Part shown: positions 16,646-25,151 of the stretch, in pieces
How positions within the stretch are numbered: the first letter of the stretch is position 1
How the letters are laid out: the number at the start of each line of letters is the position of its first letter
Assembly: GCA_045659025.1 (NCBI GenBank)
Contig: JAZOWA010000010.1
Span: 1-35,891, forward strand
Length of the DNA: 35,891 nucleotides
DNA from: SIG455 sp045659025
Lineage (GTDB): Bacteria > Bacillota > Clostridia > UMGS1810
Direction of reading: 5' to 3'
Program-made: the position numbers and the translations under genes
Notes under the pieces: generated by a model
Databases searched by the model: none
Told to the model about the DNA's origin: nothing
The model's input: the letters and a program-made list of their open reading frames with translations, nothing else

Positions 16646-16795
16646 ATGGCAGATATGATAGACGGCGAGTTCGCCTGGACATTTTTTGCAGGCACTGGAA
16701 ATATAGAGGGTTATCTTTTGTATAACCAATTCAAAAATCTTAGTGTAGGAAAAGTATGCGATGAAAACAATACAGACAATGGCACTGGTGCTTAA
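16646..16795 (+). CDS. yqzL: YqzL-like small protein between era and recO
   Basis: This 49-codon gene begins at ATG 16646 behind GGGGTGATT and ends at TAA 16793-16795. The N-terminal half has the YqzL pattern: an aromatic FAWTFFAGTGNIEGYLLYN run, that is F-x-W-x-x-F-x-x-TG-x-I-x-x-YLL. YqzL is a 45-50 residue protein of unknown function that sits between era and recO in Bacillus, exactly as here. The final 35 bases overlap recO in another frame. The rest of the 77-bp era-yqzL gap is AT-rich. Confidence 0.82.
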   Translation: MADMIDGEFAWTFFAGTGNIEGYLLYNQFKNLSVGKVCDENNTDNGTGA

Positions 16796-17555
16796 AACCT
16801 GTAATATGAATGACAATGACAAGCTGGTCACCCTGTTTTCTCCCGACCACGGCAGACTCACCGCCGTAGGTAAGGGGGTAAGGAGTCATAAGCATAAGGA
16901 CTTTGCAGCACTCCAACCCTTTTGCTTTGCCAATGTTACGCTCAACTGTAAGCAGGGTGGACTATTTACTGTCACAGCCACCGAGGTGGCCGATAGTTTC
17001 TTTGATTTGCGTAGTGACGTGCTCAAGGTGTCCTTTGCCGCATATTATATGGACGTGGTTGCAGATATTGCTCAGGATATAATAGGGGATGAGGACTATT
17101 TCAGTTTCGTTCTCAACACCCTGTACCTCACGGGCAAGGCAGGTAAAGGCGATCCCAATACAGATATAACCGCAGAGCTTAAAAAGCTCAAGATGATATT
17201 TGAGTTCCGCACCGCTTGCGTTATGGGCGTAATGCCCGAGGTGGAGAGATGTATCGTCTGCGGAAAAGATAAGGACCTTACTTATTTTTCTTGTGAAGAC
17301 GGTGGTGCGGTATGCACCGATTGTGCGGGCAGATACAACGGCAGGGACAAACTTCCTATTTCCGTTACTCCCACAGATCTTAAGGTGATAGAATACATAG
17401 TCAAGAGCGATAGCCGTTCTGTGTTCAAGTTCCAGATAACTGATGACCTCCTTGCTACATTGGGCAATATAGGAGAGCGTTATCTTATATCCCAGACGGA
17501 GACATATTATAAATCCCTTGAATATTTACATAAAATCCTGTCGGATATTGGCTGA
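16761..17555 (+). CDS. recO: DNA repair protein RecO
   Basis: The 264-residue protein has the RecO layout: an N-terminal OB fold (TMALVLKTCNMNDNDKLVTLFS and GRLTAVGKGVR, approximate residues 5-36), a helical centre, and a zinc finger with four cysteines in the order CxxC (CIVCGK) and CxxC (VCTDC) around residues 162-190. RecO loads RecA on SSB-coated single-stranded DNA with RecR. AGGAAAAG precedes the ATG. Translation is coupled to yqzL by a 35-bp overlap. Confidence 0.95.
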   Translation: MKTIQTMALVLKTCNMNDNDKLVTLFSPDHGRLTAVGKGVRSHKHKDFAALQPFCFANVTLNCKQGGLFTVTATEVADSFFDLRSDVLKVSFAAYYMDVVADIAQDIIGDEDYFSFVLNTLYLTGKAGKGDPNTDITAELKKLKMIFEFRTACVMGVMPEVERCIVCGKDKDLTYFSCEDGGAVCTDCAGRYNGRDKLPISVTPTDLKVIEYIVKSDSRSVFKFQITDDLLATLGNIGERYLISQTETYYKSLEYLHKILSDIG

Positions 17556-17713
17556 TAAGTGGTAAAAAATATACAAAGTAACCCAACTTACGCCTGGTTT
17601 TCAATTAAATTTATACAAAAAACAACAAAATGCTGGATTTTTCATAAAAAATGTTATACAATATCAGGTGGACTATTATTAAGTAACTATAACTATTTAG
17701 GAGGTAGTTTTTA

Positions 17714-20344
17714 ATGGCACAAAAGTTTGTTTACCTTTTCTCAGAAGGCGATGCCAGCATGAGAAACCTTTTGGGCGGTAAAGGTGCTAATCTTGCAGAG
17801 ATGACAAAGATTGGTCTTCCCGTTCCTCAGGGATTTACAATTTCAACAGAAGCTTGTACACAGTATTACGAAGACGGCCGTAAGATCAGCGATGCTATCC
17901 AGGCAGAGATCATGGAGAACATCATCAAGATGGAAGCCGTTTGCGGCAAGAAGTTTGGTGACAAGGAGAACCCCTTGCTCGTATCCGTACGTTCTGGTGC
18001 AAGAGCATCCATGCCCGGTATGATGGACACCATCCTCAACCTCGGTCTTAATGAAGACGTTGTAGAGGCAATGTCTGCAAAGTCAGGCAACCCCAGATGG
18101 GCTTGGGACTGCTACAGAAGATTTATTCAGATGTATTCTGACGTTGTAATGGAAGTAGGTAAAAAATACTTCGAAGAGCTTATCGACAAGATGAAGGAAG
18201 AGAAGGGTGTTACCCAGGATATCGAGCTTACAGCAGAAGACCTCAAAGTTCTCGCTTCACAGTTCAAAGCAGAATATAAGTCAAAGATTGGTAAAGACTT
18301 CCCCACCGATCCTAAGGAACAGCTTATGGGTGCGGTAGAAGCCGTATTCCGTTCATGGGACAACCCCAGAGCGAATGTTTACCGTCGTGATAACGATATT
18401 CCTTATTCATGGGGTACAGCCGTTAACGTACAGATGATGGCGTTCGGTAACATGGGTGATTCTTGCGGTACCGGTGTTGCGTTCACACGTGACCCTGCAA
18501 CCGGTGAGCCCGGCCTTATGGGTGAGTTCCTTGTAAATGCACAGGGTGAGGACGTTGTTGCCGGTGTACGTACACCCATGCCCATCAAAGAGATGGCAGA
18601 CAAGTTCCCCGCAGCATTTGAAGAATTCAATAAAGTTTGCGCTATTTTGGAAGACCACTACAGAGATATGCAGGATATGGAGTTCACCATTGAGAATGAG
18701 AAACTCTATATGCTCCAGACAAGAAACGGTAAGAGAACTGCAAAAGCTGCTCTCAAGATCGCTTGTGACCTCGTTGACGAGGGTATGATCGATAAGAAGC
18801 AGGCAGTTGCAATGATCGACCCCAGAAACCTCGACACATTGCTCCATCCCCAGTTTGATGCTAAAGCTATCAAAGCTGCAACCCCCGTTGGCAGAGGTCT
18901 TGGTGCATCTCCCGGTGCTGCATGTGGTAAGATAGTATTCACAGCAGAAGAAGCAGTTGAGTGGAATGCAAGAGGCGAAAAGGTAGTTCTCGTTCGTCTC
19001 GAGACATCACCTGAAGATATCACAGGTATGAAAGCATCTCAGGGTATCCTCACCGTACGTGGCGGTATGACATCTCACGCAGCCGTTGTTGCTCGTGGTA
19101 TGGGTACATGCTGTGTATCCGGTTGTGGCGATATCAACATGGATGAAGAGAATAAGAAGTTCACATTGGCAGGTAAGACCTACGTTGAAGGCGATTACAT
19201 TTCAATCGACGGTTCAACAGGTAATATCTACGATGGCATCATCCCCACAGTTCCCGCTGAAATCGCTGGTGAGTTCGGCAGAATTATGGCTTGGGCAGAT
19301 GAATTCAGAACACTCAAAGTTAGAACAAATGCAGACACCCCCGCAGATGCAAAACGTGCACGTGAGCTTGGTGCAGAGGGTATCGGCCTTTGCCGTACAG
19401 AGCATATGTTCTTTGAAGCAGAGAGAATCGCTGCATTCCGTGAGATGATCTGCTCTGATACTGTTGAAGAGAGAGAAGCAGCTCTTGATAAGATTCTTCC
19501 TTATCAGCAGGGCGACTTTGAGGCACTCTACGAAGCACTTGAGGGTTGCCCCGTTACTATCCGCTTCCTCGATCCTCCGCTCCACGAGTTCGTTCCCACT
19601 GAAGAAGCAGATATCAAAGCACTTGCAGACGCACAGGGTAAGAGCGTAGAGCAGATTAAAGCTATCATCGCTTCCTTGCACGAGTTCAACCCCATGATGG
19701 GTCACCGTGGTCTCCGCCTTGCAGTAACATATCCTGAGATTGCAAAGATGCAGACCAAGGCAGTTATCCGTGCTGCTATCAACGTACAGAAAGCACACGC
19801 TGACTGGAAAGTGGTTCCCGAGATTATGATTCCCCTTTCATGTGAACTTAAGGAATTGAAATACGTAAAAGATATGGTTGTTGAGACTGCAGACGCAGAG
19901 ATCGCTGCTGCAGGTGTGGCACTTAAGTACGAGGTTGGTACAATGATCGAGATCCCCCGTGCAGCCCTCACAGCTGATGAGATCGCAAAAGAGGCTGAGT
20001 TCTTCTGCTTCGGTACAAACGACCTCACACAGATGACCTACGGTTTCTCACGTGATGACGCTGGTAAGTTCCTCGATGCTTACTATGATGCTAAGATCTT
20101 CGAGAACGATCCCTTCGCAAAACTCGACCAGACAGGTGTTGGTCAGCTCATGGAAATGGCTGTTACCAAAGGTAAGAAGACCCGTCCCGAAATGCACTGC
20201 GGTATCTGCGGTGAGCACGGCGGTGACCCCGTATCTGTTGAGTTCTGCCACAATATCGGTCTTGATTATGTATCCTGTTCACCCTTCCGTGTTCCGATTG
20301 CACGTCTTGCAGCGGCACAGGCAGCAATCAAGTCAGGTAAATAA
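17714..20344 (+). CDS. ppdK: Pyruvate, phosphate dikinase
   Basis: The 876-residue protein has all three PPDK parts. The N-terminal ATP-grasp domain starts with GGKGANLAEMTKIGLPVP; the central swivelling domain carries the phosphorylated histidine in GGMTSHAAVVARGMG (His about 455); the C-terminal TIM barrel binds PEP/pyruvate, with MHCGICGEHGG near residue 829. It interconverts ATP + Pi + pyruvate with AMP + PPi + PEP, a PPi-linked glycolytic step common in anaerobes. Length equals the Clostridium symbiosum enzyme class. It is monocistronic with GGAGG before ATG; a TATACAAT-like -10 near 17655 lacks a good -35. Codons are visibly more biased than in neighbours, consistent with high expression. 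Confidence 0.97.
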   Translation: MAQKFVYLFSEGDASMRNLLGGKGANLAEMTKIGLPVPQGFTISTEACTQYYEDGRKISDAIQAEIMENIIKMEAVCGKKFGDKENPLLVSVRSGARASMPGMMDTILNLGLNEDVVEAMSAKSGNPRWAWDCYRRFIQMYSDVVMEVGKKYFEELIDKMKEEKGVTQDIELTAEDLKVLASQFKAEYKSKIGKDFPTDPKEQLMGAVEAVFRSWDNPRANVYRRDNDIPYSWGTAVNVQMMAFGNMGDSCGTGVAFTRDPATGEPGLMGEFLVNAQGEDVVAGVRTPMPIKEMADKFPAAFEEFNKVCAILEDHYRDMQDMEFTIENEKLYMLQTRNGKRTAKAALKIACDLVDEGMIDKKQAVAMIDPRNLDTLLHPQFDAKAIKAATPVGRGLGASPGAACGKIVFTAEEAVEWNARGEKVVLVRLETSPEDITGMKASQGILTVRGGMTSHAAVVARGMGTCCVSGCGDINMDEENKKFTLAGKTYVEGDYISIDGSTGNIYDGIIPTVPAEIAGEFGRIMAWADEFRTLKVRTNADTPADAKRARELGAEGIGLCRTEHMFFEAERIAAFREMICSDTVEEREAALDKILPYQQGDFEALYEALEGCPVTIRFLDPPLHEFVPTEEADIKALADAQGKSVEQIKAIIASLHEFNPMMGHRGLRLAVTYPEIAKMQTKAVIRAAINVQKAHADWKVVPEIMIPLSCELKELKYVKDMVVETADAEIAAAGVALKYEVGTMIEIPRAALTADEIAKEAEFFCFGTNDLTQMTYGFSRDDAGKFLDAYYDAKIFENDPFAKLDQTGVGQLMEMAVTKGKKTRPEMHCGICGEHGGDPVSVEFCHNIGLDYVSCSPFRVPIARLAAAQAAIKSGK

Positions 20345-20364
20345 TCAATTACCCCATATAATCA

Positions 20365-20403
20365 ATGCACAAGTTGACGTTATGTCAGCTTGTGCATTTT
20401 TAT
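20365..20403 (+). terminator. Intrinsic terminator after ppdK
   Basis: ATGCACAAGTTGAC (20365-20378) pairs over 14 positions, with one wobble, with GTCAGCTTGTGCAT (20384-20397) across a five-base loop, and T-rich sequence follows. Confidence 0.93.
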
Positions 20404-20431
20404 TGAAATAATTTGTAAAAGAGAGTATAAT
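20403..20431 (+). promoter_or_regulatory. Sigma-A-type promoter of the PHP phosphatase-SDR unit
   Basis: TTGAAA (20403-20408), a 17-bp spacer and a perfect TATAAT (20426-20431) lie directly behind the ppdK terminator. Confidence 0.82.
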
Positions 20432-20479
20432 TGTAGCATGTGGTTTTAATTACGTATGAATTTTCGGGGAGGAAACATT

Positions 20480-21301
20480 ATGTGGTACGATTGTCATATG
20501 CACACCCTTCATTCTGATGGCAGGAGCACGGTGCAGGAGATGTGCGCCTCTGCGGTGGAGAAGGGTATGTGCGGTATCACAATTACCGACCATGCTGATA
20601 TGAATTTCTATAATGACCGTGACACGTTGAGCAGGATCAAATCCTCCATAGCCGATATCACGGCCTGTCGTGAAGAATTCAACGGCAAACTCAAGGTATT
20701 GCGAGGTGTAGAACTTGGTGAATACACCTATTCACCGCAAAAAGCGGAGGAGATACTTGCATTGGATTGCTATGATGCGATTCTGTGCTCGGTGCACCTT
20801 GTGCCGAAGGCAGGTTGGTCTCTTGCGTATAACAGGATAGACTTTTCCAACCCTTCAATCACCGATGATGATATAAACGAATATCTGAAACTGTATTTTG
20901 ATTTGCTGTCCGATACAATAGATTGCTTTGATTTTGATATATTGTCCCATATCCAATGCCCTGCCAGATATATGACGGGCAGATATAAACGCAAAACAGA
21001 TGTTATGCTTTTTTCCGATAAGATAACTGAGATTATGGAGAAGATTATAAGCCGTAATATTGCCCTTGAGGTAAATACGGGCGTGTTGTCTCAGGATTAT
21101 GAGAACGCCAATCTTCAGACGGTTGATATATTGAAACTCTATAAATCTTTGGGTGGCAAGATGCTCACCCTGGGCAGCGATGCTCATGTGTGTGGCTCTG
21201 TTGCGGGGAATTTTCCGCCTGCTGCCAATGTGATCAAGGCATGTGGTTTTGATAAATGCTATTATTTTGAGAACCGCAAACCCGTAGAATATCTTTTGTA
21301 A
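20480..21301 (+). CDS. PHP-domain phosphoesterase, histidinol-phosphatase (HisJ/HisK) type
   Basis: The 273-residue protein has the PHP metal site in order: HMHTLHSDG at the N-terminus, ITDHAD, the glutamate in GVELGEY, CSVHL, LSHIQ and the terminal GSDAH. The closest family by pattern is the PHP-type histidinol phosphatase, which makes histidinol from histidinol phosphate. No other his gene is nearby, so another phosphoester substrate is possible. ATG 20480 is used because GGGGAGG lies eight bases before it; an in-frame ATG at 20456 precedes that Shine-Dalgarno. The SDR gene follows 31 bp later. Confidence 0.85.
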   Translation: MWYDCHMHTLHSDGRSTVQEMCASAVEKGMCGITITDHADMNFYNDRDTLSRIKSSIADITACREEFNGKLKVLRGVELGEYTYSPQKAEEILALDCYDAILCSVHLVPKAGWSLAYNRIDFSNPSITDDDINEYLKLYFDLLSDTIDCFDFDILSHIQCPARYMTGRYKRKTDVMLFSDKITEIMEKIISRNIALEVNTGVLSQDYENANLQTVDILKLYKSLGGKMLTLGSDAHVCGSVAGNFPPAANVIKACGFDKCYYFENRKPVEYLL

Positions 21302-21332
21302 GATAATTTGAAATTTCAAAAGAGGTGATAGT

Positions 21333-22055
21333 GTGTTTGATTTTAGCGGAAAGGTAGTTGTTATAACGGGTGGTGCCCAGGGCATCGGAAGATGTATTGC
21401 GGATGAGTTTTTATCCCGCGGTGCAAAGCCCTGCATAATAGACCTTAAAGAAAACGAATATTTCACCGGCAATATTGCCGATAAGGAAACCCTCGAGAAG
21501 TTTGCCCGCAAGGTGATTGATGACTATGGCAAGGTGGATTTTCTTATCAATAATGCTCTTCCTGTCACCTGCGGAATCTCCGATGGCAGTTATGAGGACT
21601 TTGAATACGCCCTCAGCGTAGGTGTGACCGCACCGTTTTATCTTGCCAAGCTGTTCCTTCCGTATTTTTCAAAAGGCGCGGGAATAGTCAATATATCTTC
21701 TTCACGGGATAGGATGAGCCAACCGCAGACGGAGAGCTACACCGCAGCAAAAGGCGGTATCTCTGCGCTTACCCATGCCCTTGCCGTAAGTCTTTCGGGC
21801 AGAGTGCGGGTGAATTCTGTATCACCGGGTTGGATAGATACCATTTGCACTCAGTATGAAGGCCCCGACGCCACCCAACATCCCGTTGGCAGAGTGGGCA
21901 CCCCTTTGGATATTGCCAATATGGTTATGTATCTGTGTTCGGATATGTCAGGATTCATCACGGGTGAGAATATCTGTATAGACGGCGGTATGACCCGCCA
22001 GATGATATACCATAACGACTTTGGCTGGTCACTTGCCGACTCTTGCAATGAATAG
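21333..22055 (+). CDS. Short-chain dehydrogenase/reductase (SDR)
   Basis: The 240-residue protein has the classical SDR features: the TGGAQGIG nucleotide-binding loop near residue 11, INNA (the NNAG-like motif), the catalytic serine in NISSSRD, and the YxxxK pair in SYTAAKGG. C-terminal GGMTRQMIYH closes the domain. It would reduce or oxidise a carbonyl/alcohol with NAD(P); the substrate is unknown. The start is GTG 21333 behind AGAGGTGAT. It is co-transcribed with the PHP phosphatase gene. The glycine that normally ends NNAG is leucine here (NNALP), a minor departure. Confidence 0.9.
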   Translation: MFDFSGKVVVITGGAQGIGRCIADEFLSRGAKPCIIDLKENEYFTGNIADKETLEKFARKVIDDYGKVDFLINNALPVTCGISDGSYEDFEYALSVGVTAPFYLAKLFLPYFSKGAGIVNISSSRDRMSQPQTESYTAAKGGISALTHALAVSLSGRVRVNSVSPGWIDTICTQYEGPDATQHPVGRVGTPLDIANMVMYLCSDMSGFITGENICIDGGMTRQMIYHNDFGWSLADSCNE

Positions 22056-22108
22056 TAGTGCCTGCTGATTTGTATGCCGAAACATTGTATCGGCAGACTC
22101 TGCTTTTA

Positions 22109-22137
22109 TTGACAATTACGTGATAATGTGTTAAAGT
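22109..22137 (+). promoter_or_regulatory. Promoter of the AspT/YidE-like transporter gene
   Basis: A perfect TTGACA (22109-22114) and a weaker TAAAGT (22132-22137) are 17 bp apart. The leader is about 70 nt. Confidence 0.55.
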
Positions 22138-22211
22138 CTAATATGAAGTTCCCGTTGGTGTGTCAACGAGGATTTCTGTCTGTTATTACATTGAAAATGC
22201 GAGGAATTGAT

Positions 22212-23444
22212 ATGAATTTGTTTGGCGGGGTTGTCCCCATTCAGGGAGTAACATTTCTTATGTTCTCATTGGTCGCTGTTCTTGCTGTTGGTTACGCTCT
22301 GGGCAGGATAACTGTTAAGGGTGTATCCCTTGGCTCTGCAGGTGTTTTCCTTGTTGCACTTTTGTATGGTTGCTTTTTCTATAAAGACCTGGAAGCGCAG
22401 ACAACAGGTTTCACAACCAACGCATTGAAAATAGTCGAGAATCTCGGCCTCATCCTTTTTGTTACATCCGTTGGCTTCATAGCAGGTCCGAAGTTCTTCA
22501 GTAATATGAAAAAGAACTTCACCTCCTACGTGTTGCTGGGCCTTGTGATCATCGTATCAGGCGCTTTGGTGGCGGCAGGATGCGTGTTTATAGGCAAAAT
22601 GATGGGTGAGACCGATATGGATAAACTCTCCGCAATCGTATCAGGCCTTTTCGCAGGTGCCCTCACCTCAACTCCTGCTTTCTCTGCAGCGAAGGCATCT
22701 GTATCCACCCCCGAGTTAGAGCAACTCGTGTCCGTAGGATATGGTATAGCATATATTTTCGGTGTTATTGGTGTAGTGCTGTTTGTTCAGCTTCTTCCCA
22801 AACTTTTGAAGGTCAATATGAGTGAAGAGAGGGAAAAACTCGTGGTTGCTGCTCAGGCCACCTCTTCTGCCAAGTCCACCGGCAAACTCATCGACCTTGA
22901 CGATTTCGGTATTGCCCCCTTTGCCATTGCCGCTTTGATAGGCATCTTTGTGGGCATGGTGAAGATTCCTCTTTCTGCCAAGGGCCTCGACGGAACCACC
23001 TTCTCTTTGACCACTACGGGCGGTTGCCTTCTTGTTTCCCTCGTTTTCGGCCATTTTGGTAAGGTGGGTAAGTTGAATATGATGCCCTCTGTGACTACTT
23101 TGAAGGTTTTCAGAGAGCTCGGTCTTGTCCTCTTCCTTGCAGGTGCAGGCGTTTCAGGTGGTGCGAGATTCGTTCAGGAATTCAAGATTGATTATTTCGT
23201 ATACGGTATGATAATGACTATCGTTCCTATGGTTATCGGTTATATCTTCGCAAGATATGTACTTAAGATCAATGTCCTCAATACCCTCGGCTCAATCACC
23301 GGCGGTATGACCAGCACCCCTGCTCTTGGCACACTCATCCACGTAGCAGGCACCGAGGATGTAGCTGCAGCTTATGCCGCCACATATCCCATAGCCCTCG
23401 TTGCGGTAGTGTTCGCCGCCCAGTTTATTATAATACTGTTTTAA
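22212..23444 (+). CDS. AspT/YidE/YbjL-type membrane transporter lacking RCK domains
   Basis: The 410-residue protein has about ten membrane helices in two repeated halves. Each half has the AspT duplication signature: GLILFVTSVGFIAGP then GALTSTPAF in the first, and GLVLFLAGAGVSGG then GGMTSTPALG in the second. The linker GYGIAYIFGVIGVVLFVQLLPKL type segment is typical too. Family members exchange or export aspartate, succinate and similar anions. Usual AspT/YidE proteins (about 540-560 residues) carry two TrkA-C/RCK domains between the halves; here only about 35 polar residues stand there. I place the start at ATG 22212 behind GAGGAA; the frame extends upstream to 22128 without a signal. Confidence 0.82.
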   Translation: MNLFGGVVPIQGVTFLMFSLVAVLAVGYALGRITVKGVSLGSAGVFLVALLYGCFFYKDLEAQTTGFTTNALKIVENLGLILFVTSVGFIAGPKFFSNMKKNFTSYVLLGLVIIVSGALVAAGCVFIGKMMGETDMDKLSAIVSGLFAGALTSTPAFSAAKASVSTPELEQLVSVGYGIAYIFGVIGVVLFVQLLPKLLKVNMSEEREKLVVAAQATSSAKSTGKLIDLDDFGIAPFAIAALIGIFVGMVKIPLSAKGLDGTTFSLTTTGGCLLVSLVFGHFGKVGKLNMMPSVTTLKVFRELGLVLFLAGAGVSGGARFVQEFKIDYFVYGMIMTIVPMVIGYIFARYVLKINVLNTLGSITGGMTSTPALGTLIHVAGTEDVAAAYAATYPIALVAVVFAAQFIIILF

Positions 23445-23465
23445 AGGACTTAATTTTCCGATTCC

Positions 23466-23502
23466 AATGCGTAAATCCAAAAAAGGATTTACGCATTTTT
23501 TT
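23466..23502 (+). terminator. Intrinsic terminator after the AspT-like gene
   Basis: AATGCGTAAATCC (23466-23478) pairs perfectly with GGATTTACGCATT (23485-23497) across six As, followed by Ts. Confidence 0.94.
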
Positions 23503-23514
23503 GTATTAAATAAA

Positions 23515-23544
23515 TTGAAAATTCTCCGTTTTATATGTTATAAT
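23515..23544 (+). promoter_or_regulatory. Promoter of the OFA-type MFS gene
   Basis: TTGAAA (23515-23520), an 18-bp spacer and a perfect TATAAT (23539-23544). The transcript would start near 23551. Confidence 0.78.
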
Positions 23545-23560
23545 TATTTTGAGTAAATAT

Positions 23561-23594
23561 GGAATAACGTTCCACCTGGTTCTAATACGAACCA
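23561..23594. promoter_or_regulatory. Two dyads just downstream of the MFS promoter, possible operators
   Basis: GGAA-N5-TTCC (23561-23573) and TGGTTC-N6-GAACCA (23577-23594) lie within the first 45 nt of the predicted transcript. The second is a perfect 18-bp dyad. Either a repressor site or leader hairpins would fit. Confidence 0.45.
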
Positions 23595-23641
23595 TGTTGA
23601 GTGACGATAATAAGATAAATAAGAATTTATGGAGGTTTACT

Positions 23642-24868
23642 ATGGACAAAGAAAACAAAAACATCTCAATTCGTTGGGGATATATGATAATCGGTGTTGT
23701 TGCAATGCTTTTTGCAGGAGTTTTGTATGCTTGGTCCATATTAAAAGCACCATTGGCGGATGAGTTTGGTTGGGGAGCATCGCAGCTTGCACTTAACTTC
23801 ACACTTGCCATGACGTTTTTTTGTGTAGGAGGTCTTTTGGGAGCCCGCTTGTCCAAACGTACAGGACATAAGGTGGCGATTGTGTCGGCAGGGGTGTTGT
23901 CTGCCGTAGGTTTTGTGCTTACTGCACTTTTGAAAAATGCTTCTGTAGAAATCCTCTATGTTACATATGGCATTCTTGCCGGCCTTGGAATCGGAATCGC
24001 TTATAATGTGGTTATTGCTACGGTGAGCGTATGGTTTCCTGATAAAAAAGGACTTTGTTCAGGTTGCCTTATGATGGGATTTGGTGCATCTGCGTTGGTG
24101 TTGGGTAATGTAGCGGATGCTATGTTTAAAAGCAATTTGGGTTGGCGCACAACCTATATGATAGTTGGTATAGCAATTTTTGCGGTTTTACTTGTTTCTG
24201 CCATATTGCTTAAAACACCGGGAGAGGATGTTATCCTTCCAATGCCGAAAAGTGTAAAAAACACAAAAACTGACGCCTCTGCCCATGAAGATTTTACTTC
24301 GGCTCAGATGCTTTGTTCACCTTCTTTCTGGATGGCGTTTATTTGCATATCATTTTTAGCTGCGGTTGGAAGCTCTGTTATAAGTTTTGCTAAAGACCTG
24401 GCTTTATCGGTTAATGCGCCCGAAACTCTGGCGGTATCTTTGGTAGGCGTCCTTTCGGTTTGCAATGGAATAGGCAGAATCCTTACAGGTGCAATTTTCG
24501 ATGTATTGGGCAGCAGAAAGACTATGATCTGTGCTAATATTCTTACAATATGTGCCGCTGCGGTTACACTTGTTGCCGTGTTTGCAAATTCCCTTGTTTT
24601 ATGCATTGTAGGACTTTGTCTTACAGGGGTGTCTTATGGTTCGTGTCCCACAATCACTGCGGCATTTACCTCTACAACTTTTGGAATGAAGTATTTTTCA
24701 AATAATATGGCAATAATGACGTTTACCGTTATGGTTGGCTCCCTGGTCGCCACCGCATCCAACAAGGTTATGGAAGTTACGGGTGGATATACCGCAGCTT
24801 TTCTCATGCTCCTGGCATTGACTTTTGTTGCATTGGTGCTAAATATGCTTATTCGCAAATATCAGTAA
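23642..24868 (+). CDS. MFS transporter, oxalate/formate antiporter (OFA) family-like
   Basis: The 408-residue protein has twelve predicted helices. The OFA-type start is visible (GVLYAWSILKAPLADEFGW, about residues 27-45), with GARLSKRTG as the loop 2-3 motif, and the conserved GLGIGIAYN followed by WFPDKKGLCSG. The middle loop is charged. OFA carriers move oxalate, formate, lactate or related monocarboxylates. No oxc/frc genes stand next to it, so the substrate is open. The start is ATG 23642 behind GGAGG; an upstream in-frame ATG at 23594 overlaps the dyad and lacks a Shine-Dalgarno. Monocistronic. Confidence 0.87.
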   Translation: MDKENKNISIRWGYMIIGVVAMLFAGVLYAWSILKAPLADEFGWGASQLALNFTLAMTFFCVGGLLGARLSKRTGHKVAIVSAGVLSAVGFVLTALLKNASVEILYVTYGILAGLGIGIAYNVVIATVSVWFPDKKGLCSGCLMMGFGASALVLGNVADAMFKSNLGWRTTYMIVGIAIFAVLLVSAILLKTPGEDVILPMPKSVKNTKTDASAHEDFTSAQMLCSPSFWMAFICISFLAAVGSSVISFAKDLALSVNAPETLAVSLVGVLSVCNGIGRILTGAIFDVLGSRKTMICANILTICAAAVTLVAVFANSLVLCIVGLCLTGVSYGSCPTITAAFTSTTFGMKYFSNNMAIMTFTVMVGSLVATASNKVMEVTGGYTAAFLMLLALTFVALVLNMLIRKYQ

Positions 24869-25085
24869 TGAATGACTTTTAATCCTGAACACTGTTCATT
24901 AGGACCTACTAACGAAACCTCAGTATTTATGCGGGTTTGCGGAGTTGTAGTTCGCTCTTCAATGCTTTGAAAAAAGCACGAAACAACTCGATTTCGAAAG
25001 GTGGTAGGTATTTATCGTAAATACTAATTGTGAGCGATATGAAGGTTATACGCTTGCAATAAAATAAAAAACAAGTATGTTTTTT
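24869..25085. other. Junction intergenic region between the MFS gene and the rep module
   Basis: No gene is supported. Visible structures are TGCTTT/AAAGCA around a GAAA loop near 24963-24978, the dyad at 25008-25024 and a possible TTGCAA-N16-TATGTT promoter-like pair (25054-25081) that abuts the terminator. The MFS gene has no clear terminator of its own. The left boundary of the accessory element probably lies here. Confidence 0.45.
25008..25024. repeat. Inverted repeat GTATTTA-TCG-TAAATAC
   Basis: A perfect seven-base dyad with a three-base centre, 130 bp upstream of repA. The size suits a dimeric repressor operator or recombinase core. Confidence 0.45.
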
Positions 25086-25120
25086 GGCAGACTATAGAAA
25101 TCTATAGTCTGCCTTTTTTT
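25086..25120 (+). terminator. Strong intrinsic terminator directly upstream of repA
   Basis: GGCAGACTATAGA (25086-25098) pairs perfectly with TCTATAGTCTGCC (25101-25113) and is followed by seven Ts (25114-25120). It stops 31 bp before the repA start. It may end MFS transcripts or act as an attenuator in the rep leader. Confidence 0.93.
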
Positions 25121-25151
25121 ACCTAATGACAGATGAGGAGGGATTATTTTC

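Noticed and set aside
19214..19798. 194-codon minus-strand frame within ppdK
   Set aside because: Cysteine/serine-rich shadow produced by strong codon bias of ppdK; no ribosome binding site.
22057..22105. Terminator after the SDR gene
   Set aside because: GCCGA/TCGGC and an overlapping CTGCTGA/TCGGCAG pairing exist, but the T tract is poor and distant, so I could not call it with confidence.
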